From Pelagibacterium lentulum (GTDB lineage Bacteria; Pseudomonadota; Alphaproteobacteria; Rhizobiales; Devosiaceae): 64,000 nt of DNA. The translations under genes and the position numbers were made by a program. Below are positions 56,509 to 64,000 of the stretch, in pieces. The notes beneath the pieces were generated by a model. The model was not told where the DNA came from and did not search any database. It worked only from the letters and a program-made list of their open reading frames with translations. How positions within the stretch are numbered: position 1 is the stretch's first letter; each line of letters begins with the position of its first letter. The DNA lies in contig NZ_RZMW01000048.1 in the NCBI RefSeq assembly GCF_003992625.1, forward strand, positions 186,001-250,000, in the 5' to 3' direction.

Positions 56509-56530
56509 GGAGGCCGGTTGCCCGGCCCCC
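56509..56530 (-). terminator. Short GC hairpin between RraA copy 2 and amidohydrolase
   Basis: GGCCGG and CCGGCC pair around TTGC (56512-56527), extended by G-U pairs. On the minus strand it follows the RraA stop and runs into GAAAAATC, with no U tract. It may only tune the operon. Confidence 0.35.
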
Positions 56531-56550
56531 ATTCATCCAGCAGCGTGGTA

Positions 56551-57327
56551 TTAGCTTTCGAGTTCGGCGTAGTAGCGGTCGATCGCATCGGTATCGACGG
56601 TTTCATCATACTCACGGTTGAGCGCGTCATAGCGATTGCGGCGTGCCCGCATGTCGGCCAGCAGAACGGCCTTGGCGTGAAGCGCAGCCTGCTTGGCAAC
56701 CTCGATCGGCACCACGACCAGGCCATCGTCATCACAGCCAACGATGTCGCCGGGGCGAACCTGAGCGCCGCCGATACCGATGAAGGTATTGAGCTCAACC
56801 ACTTCGATGCGGCCCGGAATAATGGTGCGGCCGCGCTCGCGACAGACCATGGGTGTTTTTTGCATTGTCACTTCGCCGGTGTCGCGACAGTGACCGTTGG
56901 TAACGATACCCACGGCACCATGTGTCTGCAGCGCCAGAACGTTCTCGGAGCCGAAAAAGCCCACTTCGCCCGAACTGCCCACATCGGTGACAACAACGCT
57001 GCCCGGCTTGACGAGGTCGTTGAGCCCCCGGCCATTGTGGCCGTGACGGTCGAACCACAGGCCGTGCGCCCCAACGATTTCCTCGGTGGTTTCGAGAGGC
57101 CACATCGGTTTGTTGGACGGAACGCAGCGCTGGGTAACGGCTGGTCCCCAGAACTTCATGCCAAGCCATAGCGGCCGGATTTCCTGGGACACCAGGCCAA
57201 TATTGAAATAGCCCAACCCATCAAGCGCATCGACCACGTCAACAACGCGCAGCGGTTCGAAATATTTGCGAATGTGGTAAGGATCAACGGCGTTGCCGTT
57301 GGCGTCCTTTGGCTCGTAGCTTGACAT
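56551..57327 (-). CDS. RraA family protein, copy 2
   Basis: This is a 258-residue RraA-like protein, clearly different from copy 1. It has LRVVDVVDALDGLGYFNIG near 26-44, GIVTNGHCRDTGEV near 142-155 with the invariant Arg-Asp, and IVGCDDDGLVVVPIEV near 200-215. The ATG at 57327 has AAGGGA upstream; ATG 57348 is in frame but weaker. It heads the operon with amidohydrolase, dehydrogenase and YciI. A TTGTATGCAA site lies 83 bases upstream. Confidence 0.87.
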   Translation of the reverse strand: MSSYEPKDANGNAVDPYHIRKYFEPLRVVDVVDALDGLGYFNIGLVSQEIRPLWLGMKFWGPAVTQRCVPSNKPMWPLETTEEIVGAHGLWFDRHGHNGRGLNDLVKPGSVVVTDVGSSGEVGFFGSENVLALQTHGAVGIVTNGHCRDTGEVTMQKTPMVCRERGRTIIPGRIEVVELNTFIGIGGAQVRPGDIVGCDDDGLVVVPIEVAKQAALHAKAVLLADMRARRNRYDALNREYDETVDTDAIDRYYAELES

Positions 57328-57409
57328 GTCGAAATCCCTTGTTGTCACGCAGCCAGCGCGACCGGTATGGAAAATATTCGGATGGGCTCCTCCCGTCCGC
57401 GCATCATTT

Positions 57410-57423
57410 TTGTATGCAAGAAT
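57410..57423. promoter_or_regulatory. Putative GntR operator 3
   Basis: TTGTATGCAAGAAT sits between the GntR gene end and RraA copy 2, 83-96 bases upstream of the latter. Same core as operators 1 and 2. Confidence 0.6.
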
Positions 57424-57500
57424 TGCTCAAGTCAACGGCTCGTGGATGAAATATTTTGACCGCGTCGGTCCATCAGGGCAACAAACGCTGTCGACATCGC

Positions 57501-58205
57501 TCAGGGCTTGGAGTCGCTGCGGGTCTGCAGATAGGGCAGGCTGTTGAGGAAGTGCTGGCGTGTCAGCCGTGCCAGCAACTCTCCATCTCGCGAGGCAAGT
57601 GCCGTGAACATCTTTGTGTGTTCGAATAGGGCCTCGGTCCAGCGCCCGGTGTCGAGGTTGGCCAGAGCGCGCGCGCGTTCGACCCGCGGCACCAGCGATT
57701 GCCACACTGAAAGCAATACCGGATTTGCTGCGATCTCCACCGTTCTACGGTGGATCAGCTGGTTGATGCTCATGTAGGATGCGCGCTCCTGACGTCCATG
57801 AAAATCGATCATGTCGGCCAAAAGGCGCCCGATTTCGCCGATTTCTGCTTCAGAAATGCGCTGGCAGGCCAATTCGGCCGCCAGGCCCTCGACCGACCCG
57901 AACACAAGGAACAAATGCTCGAGATCTGGCGCATGAAGCTCGGAAACCAGCACGCTCCGGTTGGGCAGCAGGTCAACGAGACCTTCGGCTGCAAGCGTGC
58001 GAAAGGCCTCGCGAACGGGCGTGCGCGAAACACCAAGTTGGTCGCACAGCTGCATCTCCCGCAGCCGGGCGCCGGGGGGCAATTCTCCGGAAAGGATCAT
58101 GGCGCGCAATCGGCTGGCTGCTTCTGTATGCAGTTGCCCCTTGCGCCGGCCAGCAGGGCCCCTGGTTTCGTCGGTTAGCGTATCGTTTTCAGGTTCGTTA
58201 TCCAT
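57501..58205 (-). CDS. GntR family transcriptional regulator (FCD type), local regulator
   Basis: This is a 234-residue FadR-subfamily GntR protein. The N-terminal winged helix holds MQLCDQLGVSRTPVREAFRTLAAEGL near 50-75, followed by PNRSVLVSELHAPDLEHLF and an all-helical FCD domain with candidate metal histidines. The ATG at 58205 is preferred; a longer frame from 58379 crosses the promoter region and has many cysteines. Five TTGTATGCAA-like sites lie at the promoters of this gene and the neighbouring operons, so it probably represses all of them and itself. Confidence 0.9.
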   Translation of the reverse strand: MDNEPENDTLTDETRGPAGRRKGQLHTEAASRLRAMILSGELPPGARLREMQLCDQLGVSRTPVREAFRTLAAEGLVDLLPNRSVLVSELHAPDLEHLFLVFGSVEGLAAELACQRISEAEIGEIGRLLADMIDFHGRQERASYMSINQLIHRRTVEIAANPVLLSVWQSLVPRVERARALANLDTGRWTEALFEHTKMFTALASRDGELLARLTRQHFLNSLPYLQTRSDSKP

Positions 58206-58210
58206 GACTG

Positions 58211-58224
58211 TTCGTATGCAGGAA
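58211..58224. promoter_or_regulatory. Putative GntR operator 4
   Basis: TTCGTATGCAGGAA lies 6-19 bases upstream of the GntR start. It is the weakest of the five copies but keeps the GTATGCA core; the position suits autorepression. Confidence 0.5.
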
Positions 58225-58278
58225 CGACAAAAAAAGCAAGACTGCGCATTTCCACCCTTGATTTTCGTGTTTGCCCAG

Positions 58279-58292
58279 TCTTGTATGCAAGA
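58279..58292. promoter_or_regulatory. Putative GntR operator 5
   Basis: TCTTGTATGCAAGA is a near-perfect palindrome in the divergent GntR/CoA-transferase promoter, 61-74 bases upstream of the CoA-transferase start. Confidence 0.65.
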
Positions 58293-58352
58293 TTGAGCGC
58301 CCAGAGTGGTGTTAAAACGACCGGCTAGCATCCCGGCACTATGGAGGAACCT

Positions 58353-59576
58353 ATGCCCGCAGACGTCGCAGATTCGCAAGGAGCCGCTATTTCGGGCCCA
58401 CTCCCACTTTCTGGCCTGCGCGTACTGGATCTAAGTCAGGTTATGGCGGGTCCGTTCTGCTGCATGTTGCTGGGGGACATGGGCGCTGACGTTATTAAGG
58501 TCGAACCGCCAGGCGTGGGCGACCAGACCCGCAAGTCCATGGGCTTTCGGATGAAAGGCGAGGACAGTCCCGGCTTTCTGGCGCTTAATCGCAACAAGCG
58601 CAGCATCGTGCTCGATCTTAAGAGCCCGCAGGGTCAGAAGGCGCTGCACAAATTGGTCGAGACGGCAGACATCCTTGTCGAGAACAGTCGGCCAGGCGTG
58701 ACCAAGCGGCTTGCGTCCGATTACCAGACGCTGTCGCGAATCAATCCACGGTTGATCTATGCGAGCATCTCGGGATTCGGTCAGACGGGGCCCTGGTCCC
58801 AGCGCCCCGGCTTTGACTTGATTGCCCAGGCCATGGGCGGCGTGATCAGCGGAACCGGCATCCCCGGCGCCGAACCAGTCAAGTCCGGCATCCCGGTGGG
58901 TGATCTGGGTGCAGGCATGTTCGCGTGCTATGGTATTCTCTCAGCAGTGATCGGACGGCAGACGACCGGGCGCGGGCAATACATAGACACCTCCCTGCTC
59001 GACGCAGCCCTCGCGCTGTCGGTCTGGGAGAGCACCGAGTATTGGGCAACGGGGGTTTCCCCGGGCCCCTTAGGGACTGCCAACCGCATGAGCGCACCAT
59101 ATCAGGCTTTTGCAGGTTCCGCGGGCATGTTCGTGGTTGGCGCTGCAAACCAGAAGCTTTGGCTGATATTTTGCGACACCATCGGACGCCCCGAGCTCAA
59201 GGACGACCCGCGCTATGCAAACAACATCGATCGCGTGCAGCGCAGGGATGAGTTGGCCGAAGAACTGAAGCCGACGTTTCTGACTCGCCCGGCCGAGGAA
59301 TGGGTCGACCTGTTCCTTGCTGCAGGCGTGCCTGCTGGCCCGATCAACGACTACAGCGTGGCTCTGGACAATGATCACGTCCGCCATCGCGAAGCGGTCA
59401 TCGATATAGAGCACCCGACCGAAGGCAGCTTCAAGGCACTCGGCTTTCCTGCCAAGCTGTCCCACACCCCGGCGCGCGTGCGGCGACATCCTCCGCTACT
59501 GGGCGAGCATACCGAGGAAATCATGGCTGAACTCGGCCTCGGTGATGGTGCGGGCAAAGGTGCCGCCTCAGCATGA
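58353..59576 (+). CDS. CaiB/BaiF family (class III) CoA-transferase
   Basis: This is a 407-residue class III CoA-transferase. It has LRVLDLSQVMAGPFCCMLLGDMGADVIKVE near 22-51, LNRNKRSIVLDLK near 78-90, and the catalytic Asp near 184 in PVGDLGAGMFA. The ATG at 58353 is 4 bases after GGAGGA; the in-frame ATG at 58341 overlaps that ribosome site. It starts the operon with an enoyl-CoA hydratase and a glycosidase-like gene. It likely activates a carboxylic acid as a CoA thioester; the acid is unknown. Confidence 0.92.
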   Translation: MPADVADSQGAAISGPLPLSGLRVLDLSQVMAGPFCCMLLGDMGADVIKVEPPGVGDQTRKSMGFRMKGEDSPGFLALNRNKRSIVLDLKSPQGQKALHKLVETADILVENSRPGVTKRLASDYQTLSRINPRLIYASISGFGQTGPWSQRPGFDLIAQAMGGVISGTGIPGAEPVKSGIPVGDLGAGMFACYGILSAVIGRQTTGRGQYIDTSLLDAALALSVWESTEYWATGVSPGPLGTANRMSAPYQAFAGSAGMFVVGAANQKLWLIFCDTIGRPELKDDPRYANNIDRVQRRDELAEELKPTFLTRPAEEWVDLFLAAGVPAGPINDYSVALDNDHVRHREAVIDIEHPTEGSFKALGFPAKLSHTPARVRRHPPLLGEHTEEIMAELGLGDGAGKGAASA

Positions 59577-60361
59577 CGACACCCGCAAACTCAGGACAGG
59601 TTCTGGTTGAGCGCGACGGTGGTGTTGCACGCGTCACGTTTGAACGGGTTGATGCCCACAATGCTTTCACCTGGGCGATGTATGAACAACTCGACGCCAT
59701 TCTCGCCGAAATCAGCGCGGACCCCGATATACGCGTGGTGACGTTGCGCGGGGCGGGCGGCAAGGCGTTCGTGGCCGGTTCGGACATCTCCCAGTTCAAG
59801 GAATTTAAAGGAGGCGTCGACGGCATCGCTTATGAAGCCAAGATGGACCGCTACTTCGAGCGGATTCTTGCCGTGCCGGTGCCTACCGTGGCGATTATCG
59901 ACGGTTGGGCTGTGGGCGGAGGCCTCAACATTGCAGCATGCTGCGACATTCGCGTTGCCAGCAGCCTTGCCAAATTCGGCAGCCCGATCGCTCGCACGAT
60001 TGGCAACTGCGTCTCCATGAAAACCTATGCCCGGGTGTTGGGCGGGTTTGGCGAAGCCCGTGCCAAACGCATGTTGCTTCTGGCTGAGTTCATCGATGCC
60101 GAAGAGGCCTTGGCGGCCGGATTTCTTGCGCGCTTGGCCGAGCCGGAAACGATCGATCAGGTGGCCGACGAGGTCGTTGCGCGATTGCTTGAAAACGCCC
60201 CGATCACGCTGCACGTCAGCAAGGCCGCTCTTGGCCGGATTATGGCGCCCGATTGCGATCCGGCTGACGACCTCATCTCCCTGGCCTATGGCAGCGAGGA
60301 TTTTCGCCGCGGCGTAGATGCCTTTGTAAGCAAGACTAGGCCCGAATGGTCAGGCCGCTGA
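59573..60361 (+). CDS. Enoyl-CoA hydratase/isomerase family protein
   Basis: This is a 262-residue crotonase-fold enzyme. It has VTFERVDAHNAFTWAMYEQL near 21-40, GGKAFVAGSDISQFKEF near 61-77 (oxyanion hole), and IIDGWAVGGGLNIAACCDIRVAS near 106-128. It overlaps the CoA-transferase gene by four bases (ATGA), so the two act together. Hydration, isomerisation or C-C cleavage of a CoA thioester is possible; the fold does not tell which. Confidence 0.92.
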   Translation: MTTPANSGQVLVERDGGVARVTFERVDAHNAFTWAMYEQLDAILAEISADPDIRVVTLRGAGGKAFVAGSDISQFKEFKGGVDGIAYEAKMDRYFERILAVPVPTVAIIDGWAVGGGLNIAACCDIRVASSLAKFGSPIARTIGNCVSMKTYARVLGGFGEARAKRMLLLAEFIDAEEALAAGFLARLAEPETIDQVADEVVARLLENAPITLHVSKAALGRIMAPDCDPADDLISLAYGSEDFRRGVDAFVSKTRPEWSGR

Positions 60362-60380
60362 GTGCGATGGGAGGACAATT

Positions 60381-62138
60381 GTGACGGACAGGCAAGCGCC
60401 GATAAGGGTCTGGAGCAAGCTTGACCTTGCCTTTACCGCCGAAACCGACTTTGACAACGCCTATGCTGACGCACTGGTCTGGGTGGATCTGGAGGGCCCC
60501 GGCTTTTCCAAACGCGTCTACGGCTTTTGGGATGGCGGGCGGTCTTTTATCGTGCGGGTTTTGGCAGCAGCGCCGGGCGAATGGCGCTGGACAAGCGGCA
60601 GTACGCCCCACGATGCGGGCCTATCAGGCAAGTCGGGGCGCTTCACGGCCGAAGCCTGGAGCGCCGATGAGCTTGATGCCAATCCCAACCGCAGGGGCAT
60701 GATCGGTGCAACGCCGGATGGCCGCGGCCTGCAATATGCTGACGGCACGCCATATTTTCTCTTGGGCGACACCTGGTGGTCCCTGCCCAGTTTCCGGTTT
60801 CCTTTGGGCCAGGGCAACGGCTTGCCCGACCAGTTGGGGCCGCACTCAACGCTCAACGATTATGTTGCCCTTCGCAAGGCGCAGGGATTCAACTGCATCG
60901 GCCTTATCGCTGCACAGCCGGCATGGGCCAATGACGGCCACCCCAACAGCCTGCAGATGGAAGACGGGACCTGGGTTCGCGCCGCATGGAAGCAGCCCGG
61001 CACCCAGTCAGCAAAGGATATGCACAACGAGGGCGGGCGGCCATTCCAGTTCCCTGGCAAGGTGCCGGGATTTGAAGATGTGTTTCCCGACATGGACCGC
61101 ATAAACCCTGACTATTACAGTGAACTGGATCGCAAGATCGACTTCCTGAACGACCAGGGCATGGTGCCCTTCATCGAAATCTCAAGGCGCGACGCCGGCC
61201 AGTGCTGGAAAAAATTCCATGATTGGCCGGAATCTTACGCCCGCTATGTGCACTATATGGTGGCGCGATACGGCGCCAACATCACCCTGTTCAGCCCTAT
61301 TCATTATGACTATTTCGAGCAGACCATTCCCGCCAAGGATTACAACGCGCCCATCAATCTGGCCATCGGGCGTTATGGCAAGCCGCCTTTCGGCACGTTG
61401 CTGACGGCCAATCCCAACCCCTCGACGCTGGTCAATTTCGGGCCAGACAGTTGGGTGGACCTGCATCAATCGGGCAATGTGCGCGAGCACTATACCTACT
61501 GGTATCTGACGGAAATGTTTCAGGCCGAGCGCAAGCCCGCCATCAATGGCGAGCCCTATTATGCTGGTCTGCACCAATTGGGCCAGCCCTATGCCTTGAG
61601 GGTGTCGCCCGATAGCGAGGATGATCGCATTTATGTCCGGTCGGGACTGTACGGGAGCTTTTTGTCGGGGGGCCTGGCCGGCTTCATCTATGGTGCCGAA
61701 GGCATCTGGCAGTCCGATGTCGAGCCTGAATCTCTTTACAAGATGTGGGACAGTTTTGGCTGGGAATCGGCCAATCAGGTCCAACACCTGAGAACGTTTG
61801 CCACCGTTCTTGGCCAACGCTATCTCGAACTGGTTCCTGACGCCGAACTCCTGGTCCCCAACAAGACTGGACCGGGCTTTGCCTACAAGGGCTGGAGCTA
61901 TTGCGCGCGCACCGAGGACCGATCGTGGTTCATGCTCTATTTCGAGGCCGACGCGCCGCTGGAGGCCAGCTTGCGCGGCGTTTCGGTGGGCGCCAGATAC
62001 CGCCCGCGCTTCTTTGATCCCCGGACAGGCGCCTGGGGAGAACCGGGCGACATCGTGACGGTGGCGCGCAGCTCAGTACTTGGCCTGCCGCAGCGCCCTG
62101 ACAGTCAGGATTGGGGCATGATGCTCGAGCGCGTCTGA
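60381..62138 (+). CDS. DUF5060/DUF4038 glycoside hydrolase-like protein
   Basis: This is a 585-residue protein: an N-terminal DUF5060 beta-sandwich (about 5-100, ending in GEWRWTSGS), a DUF4038 TIM barrel (about 105-460; YFLLGDTWWSLPSFRFPLGQGN, MVPFIEISRRDAGQCW, KPAINGEPYYAG with a candidate catalytic Glu) and a C-terminal collagen-binding-type beta domain (about 490-585). There is no signal peptide, so it should act in the cytoplasm on an imported glycoside. It starts GTG after GGGAGGACAATT and ends at a strong terminator. Specificity is unknown. Confidence 0.85.
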   Translation: MTDRQAPIRVWSKLDLAFTAETDFDNAYADALVWVDLEGPGFSKRVYGFWDGGRSFIVRVLAAAPGEWRWTSGSTPHDAGLSGKSGRFTAEAWSADELDANPNRRGMIGATPDGRGLQYADGTPYFLLGDTWWSLPSFRFPLGQGNGLPDQLGPHSTLNDYVALRKAQGFNCIGLIAAQPAWANDGHPNSLQMEDGTWVRAAWKQPGTQSAKDMHNEGGRPFQFPGKVPGFEDVFPDMDRINPDYYSELDRKIDFLNDQGMVPFIEISRRDAGQCWKKFHDWPESYARYVHYMVARYGANITLFSPIHYDYFEQTIPAKDYNAPINLAIGRYGKPPFGTLLTANPNPSTLVNFGPDSWVDLHQSGNVREHYTYWYLTEMFQAERKPAINGEPYYAGLHQLGQPYALRVSPDSEDDRIYVRSGLYGSFLSGGLAGFIYGAEGIWQSDVEPESLYKMWDSFGWESANQVQHLRTFATVLGQRYLELVPDAELLVPNKTGPGFAYKGWSYCARTEDRSWFMLYFEADAPLEASLRGVSVGARYRPRFFDPRTGAWGEPGDIVTVARSSVLGLPQRPDSQDWGMMLERV

Positions 62139-62162
62139 TATCTTTTCGTTTCCTCCCCAGGC

Positions 62163-62192
62163 AAGGCGCTGAACCGAAAGGTTTGGCGCTTT
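62163..62192 (+). terminator. Terminator after the DUF4038 gene
   Basis: A 13-bp stem (three G-U pairs) between 62163-62175 and 62180-62192 closes on a GAAA tetraloop and is followed by GTTTGTTTG. Confidence 0.75.
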
Positions 62193-62213
62193 GTTTGTTT
62201 GCCCAAAAAAAGT

Positions 62214-62233
62214 GAGGCGCCAAAAGGCGCCTC
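62214..62233 (-). terminator. Terminator after the third RraA-like gene
   Basis: GAGGCGCC and GGCGCCTC pair around AAAA (TTTT on the minus strand). Read on the minus strand it is followed by ACTTTTTTT, a classical U tract, just past the RraA-like stop at 62266. Confidence 0.85.
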
Positions 62234-62265
62234 TGAATCATTGAGTGTTTGGAAGACGTCTTGGA

Positions 62266-63042
62266 CTACCCCTTGCCGAGCCGCTTCATGAAATCCTCGC
62301 GATTCTTCTTGTAGGGATGCGGCGGCATGTCGGGGAACATCGACTGGGTCGATTCATCGGGGTCAATGCCGAGCGCCTCGAACAGCATGGCGCGATCGTA
62401 GCGGTCGTTCTCGCTCTCTTGCTTGGCGTAGTAGATAACATCATCGATCACGTCCTGCGGCACAACGATGGCGCCGTCCCCATCGGCTACCACCAGGTCG
62501 CCCGGAAGCACGGTAGCGCCTCCGATTTCAACGACGGAATTGGGCTCGCCGAACTCGACACGGCCCTGATACATGGGCTGAACCACCCAGCGATGCCAGC
62601 AGGGCATGGCCTTTTGGTACAATTGCTCGTCGGTATCGCGCGCGCCGCCATTTGTCAGCACACCCTTAACGCCCCGCGCGGCCCAGACCATCGAATCCAT
62701 TGACCCGATGGCCGGCGTCTTCTGGCCCATTGTATCAATGACAAGGAAGTCGCCTTCGCCCACCTGCTCGCGGAAATCGCCCATGTCCCAGAGCTGGCGA
62801 TACCAATATTCATACGCCCATTTGGTGTAGTCCTCAGGCGAGAGCTCCGGCACGCGCTGCCGGGTGGGGATATGACGATAGGTCTGGGCGAAACCGGCTG
62901 CCTTTGTGCGGTACAGGGGCCGGATTTCCGGGTCGACCGTGCCGATGTGGTGTAGTCCCATCCAGTCCATGCCGTCACGGATGTCGGTCACCCGAAGTTT
63001 GGCGACCGTTTCGAGAATCTGCTTGCGTTTGTTTTTGTCCAT
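62266..63042 (-). CDS. RraA family protein, copy 3
   Basis: This is a 258-residue RraA-like protein. It has KLRVTDIRDGMDWMGLHHIG near 15-34, VLTNGGARDTDEQLYQ near 151-166 and VVADGDGAIVVPQDVIDDV near 205-223, and a longer C-terminal tail (PHPYKKNREDFMKRLGKG). It opens with a very basic MDKNKRKQ. AGGGAA precedes the ATG at 63042. It follows the RpiB-type gene after 16 bp. It is the third and most diverged RraA in the 14-kb stretch. Confidence 0.87.
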   Translation of the reverse strand: MDKNKRKQILETVAKLRVTDIRDGMDWMGLHHIGTVDPEIRPLYRTKAAGFAQTYRHIPTRQRVPELSPEDYTKWAYEYWYRQLWDMGDFREQVGEGDFLVIDTMGQKTPAIGSMDSMVWAARGVKGVLTNGGARDTDEQLYQKAMPCWHRWVVQPMYQGRVEFGEPNSVVEIGGATVLPGDLVVADGDGAIVVPQDVIDDVIYYAKQESENDRYDRAMLFEALGIDPDESTQSMFPDMPPHPYKKNREDFMKRLGKG

Positions 63043-63058
63043 CGGGACTTCCCTGGGT

Positions 63059-63568
63059 TCAGTTGTTATCTTGCGCTCCGCGCGCCCGGTCCATTTCAGC
63101 CAGTTTCTCGACGCGTCTGCGGAATTGGGGTTCGGTGCTGAATTGAGCGGCGAGAAAGGCGCGGATGACGTCTGCGGCGATCTGCGGGCCAATAATCCAG
63201 GCCCCGATGCACAGGACGTTCACGTCGTCATGCTCGACGCATTGTCGGGCGACATAGGTGTCGTGCGCGACAGCCGCCCGTATCCTGGCGATCTTATTGG
63301 CCGCAATGCAGGCGCCCGCACCCGTGCCACACACTAGGACGACCCGTGCGACCTTTCCAGACAGGATCAGATCGATCGCGGCGCGGGTGACGTCAGGAAA
63401 GTCAACGGGATCTTCCGATGTCGCACCCAGCGCGATGACCTCGTCACAATGCTCGGCCAGCAGTTCCCGGACAAAGGCCTTCATCGGAAACCCTGCATGA
63501 TCACAAGCGATGCCTATGGCGTTGCGTCGTGGAATGTCGAGACCTCTGGCGACAAGTGTCTCAGCCAT
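63059..63568 (-). CDS. RpiB/LacA/LacB family sugar-phosphate isomerase
   Basis: This is a 169-residue ribose-5-phosphate isomerase B-type protein. It has AIGIACDHAGFPMKAFVREL near 15-34 with the base-binding Asp-His, VLVCGTGAGACIAANK near 75-90 with the catalytic Cys, and NVLCIGAWIIGPQIAADVI near 117-135. GAGGAGG precedes the ATG at 63568. It heads a two-gene operon with RraA copy 3, downstream of a GntR-type palindrome. Substrate may be a tetrose, pentose or keto-acid phosphate. Confidence 0.9.
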   Translation of the reverse strand: MAETLVARGLDIPRRNAIGIACDHAGFPMKAFVRELLAEHCDEVIALGATSEDPVDFPDVTRAAIDLILSGKVARVVLVCGTGAGACIAANKIARIRAAVAHDTYVARQCVEHDDVNVLCIGAWIIGPQIAADVIRAFLAAQFSTEPQFRRRVEKLAEMDRARGAQDNN

Positions 63569-63602
63569 GGCGTCCTCCTCAGTTTGTTCAAGAGCTCTTA
63601 CC

Positions 63603-63615
63603 GTGGTATTACCAC
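63603..63615. promoter_or_regulatory. Putative operator for the second GntR regulator
   Basis: GTGGTATTACCAC is a perfect 6-1-6 palindrome, of the TGGTAT-ACCA form used by FadR/FCD-type GntR proteins. It lies between the RpiB-type gene (35 bp) and the partial GntR gene (90 bp). Confidence 0.65.
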
Positions 63616-63705
63616 TTTGGCAATCGCAACTTTCCGCAGTTATGCAGCGGCTTGACAAGGTGGCTGCTTGCCAACAGTAGGTAAAACCTGTTTTTGGAGC
63701 GGAAC

Positions 63706-64000
63706 ATGGACTCAGCGCTGACACGGCAGGGCGATGCCGAAGCCAAAGGCTATGACAAAGTCTTTGCCTTCGTGCGCCAGCAGTTGATCTCCGGCCAGAT
63801 GAAGGCCGGGGACCGGCTGGTGCCTGAGCGCGAACTGGCCACCCGCCTGGGCGTGGGCCGACCGGTGATTCGAGAGGTCCTGCGCGCCTTGGCTGCCATT
63901 GGCGTCATAGAGATCCGTCACGGGTATGGCAGTGTGGTGCGCCGGCCTGACTTTGCCGAGTTGGGCGACCTTTTTACAATGATGCTCGCCCAGCAGGACG
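63706..64000 (+). CDS. GntR family transcriptional regulator, 3' end outside window
   Basis: The first 98 residues are visible. A winged helix with KVFAFVRQQLISGQMKAGDRL and ELATRLGVGRPVIREVLRALAAIGVIEIRHGYGS marks the FadR subfamily. GGAG lies 7 bases before the ATG. The frame is open to the window edge, so the ligand domain is not seen. It is divergent from the RpiB-RraA operon and probably controls it. Confidence 0.9.
   Translation, partial: MDSALTRQGDAEAKGYDKVFAFVRQQLISGQMKAGDRLVPERELATRLGVGRPVIREVLRALAAIGVIEIRHGYGSVVRRPDFAELGDLFTMMLAQQD

Overview
The window is chromosomal DNA from an alphaproteobacterium, most likely of the Hyphomicrobiales (Rhizobiales) and possibly Devosiaceae. That placement is inference from the moderately high GC content, dense TRAP/ABC sugar-acid cassettes, a RirA-like TGA-N9-TCA iron box, the Ppx/GppA-rlmE pair and an IS427-type IS5 element. 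No rRNA and no CRISPR were seen; there is one tRNA (Gln, CTG anticodon).

Layout. (A) 0.1-12.4 kb is a sugar-acid catabolic cluster. A seven-gene minus-strand operon (TRAP DctP-Q-M, DHDPS/KDG-aldolase-like, AEC carrier, SDR, sugar isomerase) is flanked by LysR, TetR and a Gfo/Idh/MocA oxidoreductase. An FAA hydrolase-SDR pair and a divergent lactonase-like amidohydrolase complete a probable non-phosphorylative L-fuconate/L-rhamnonate-type route. (B) 12.6-16.4 kb is a complete ferric-siderophore ABC importer. (C) 16.4-23.9 kb is a dipeptide/oligopeptide-class ABC importer with a divergent RpiR/SIS regulator; six copies of a TGWAA-N5-TTACA operator lie at its three promoters. (D) 24.2-36.8 kb is mostly core genome: tRNA-Gln, a peptidoglycan-hydrolase-like protein, Ppx/GppA, rlmE, an MFS pump, a lipid kinase, a phosphoesterase, guaB, MAPEG, rsmB-like, TspO and guaA.

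(E) 36.8-47.04 kb looks like a genomic island in the 3' end of guaA. The last ten bases of guaA recur at 47037, four 13-bp repeats resembling recombinase arm sites sit at the left end, and a 225-bp direct repeat occurs at both ends. Cargo is a LysR-controlled MFS/hydrolase/cyclophilin-like/SDR/aldo-keto reductase set and a lactate permease-D-2-hydroxyacid dehydrogenase pair. No integrase is present. A dead IS5-family element lies just outside it.

(F) 48.1-64 kb is a second carbohydrate system. It has a family-1 sugar ABC importer, three divergent RraA-like proteins, two dehydrogenase/amidohydrolase genes, YciI, a CaiB/BaiF CoA-transferase, an enoyl-CoA hydratase, a cytoplasmic DUF5060/DUF4038 glycosidase-like protein, an RpiB-type isomerase and two GntR regulators. 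Five copies of a TTGTATGCAA palindrome at its promoters suggest a single local GntR regulon. The RpiB-RraA pair appears to be under a second GntR through a GTGGTATTACCAC palindrome. This combination of sugar uptake, intracellular glycosidase, repeated RraA proteins and CoA chemistry is the best candidate for an undescribed pathway.
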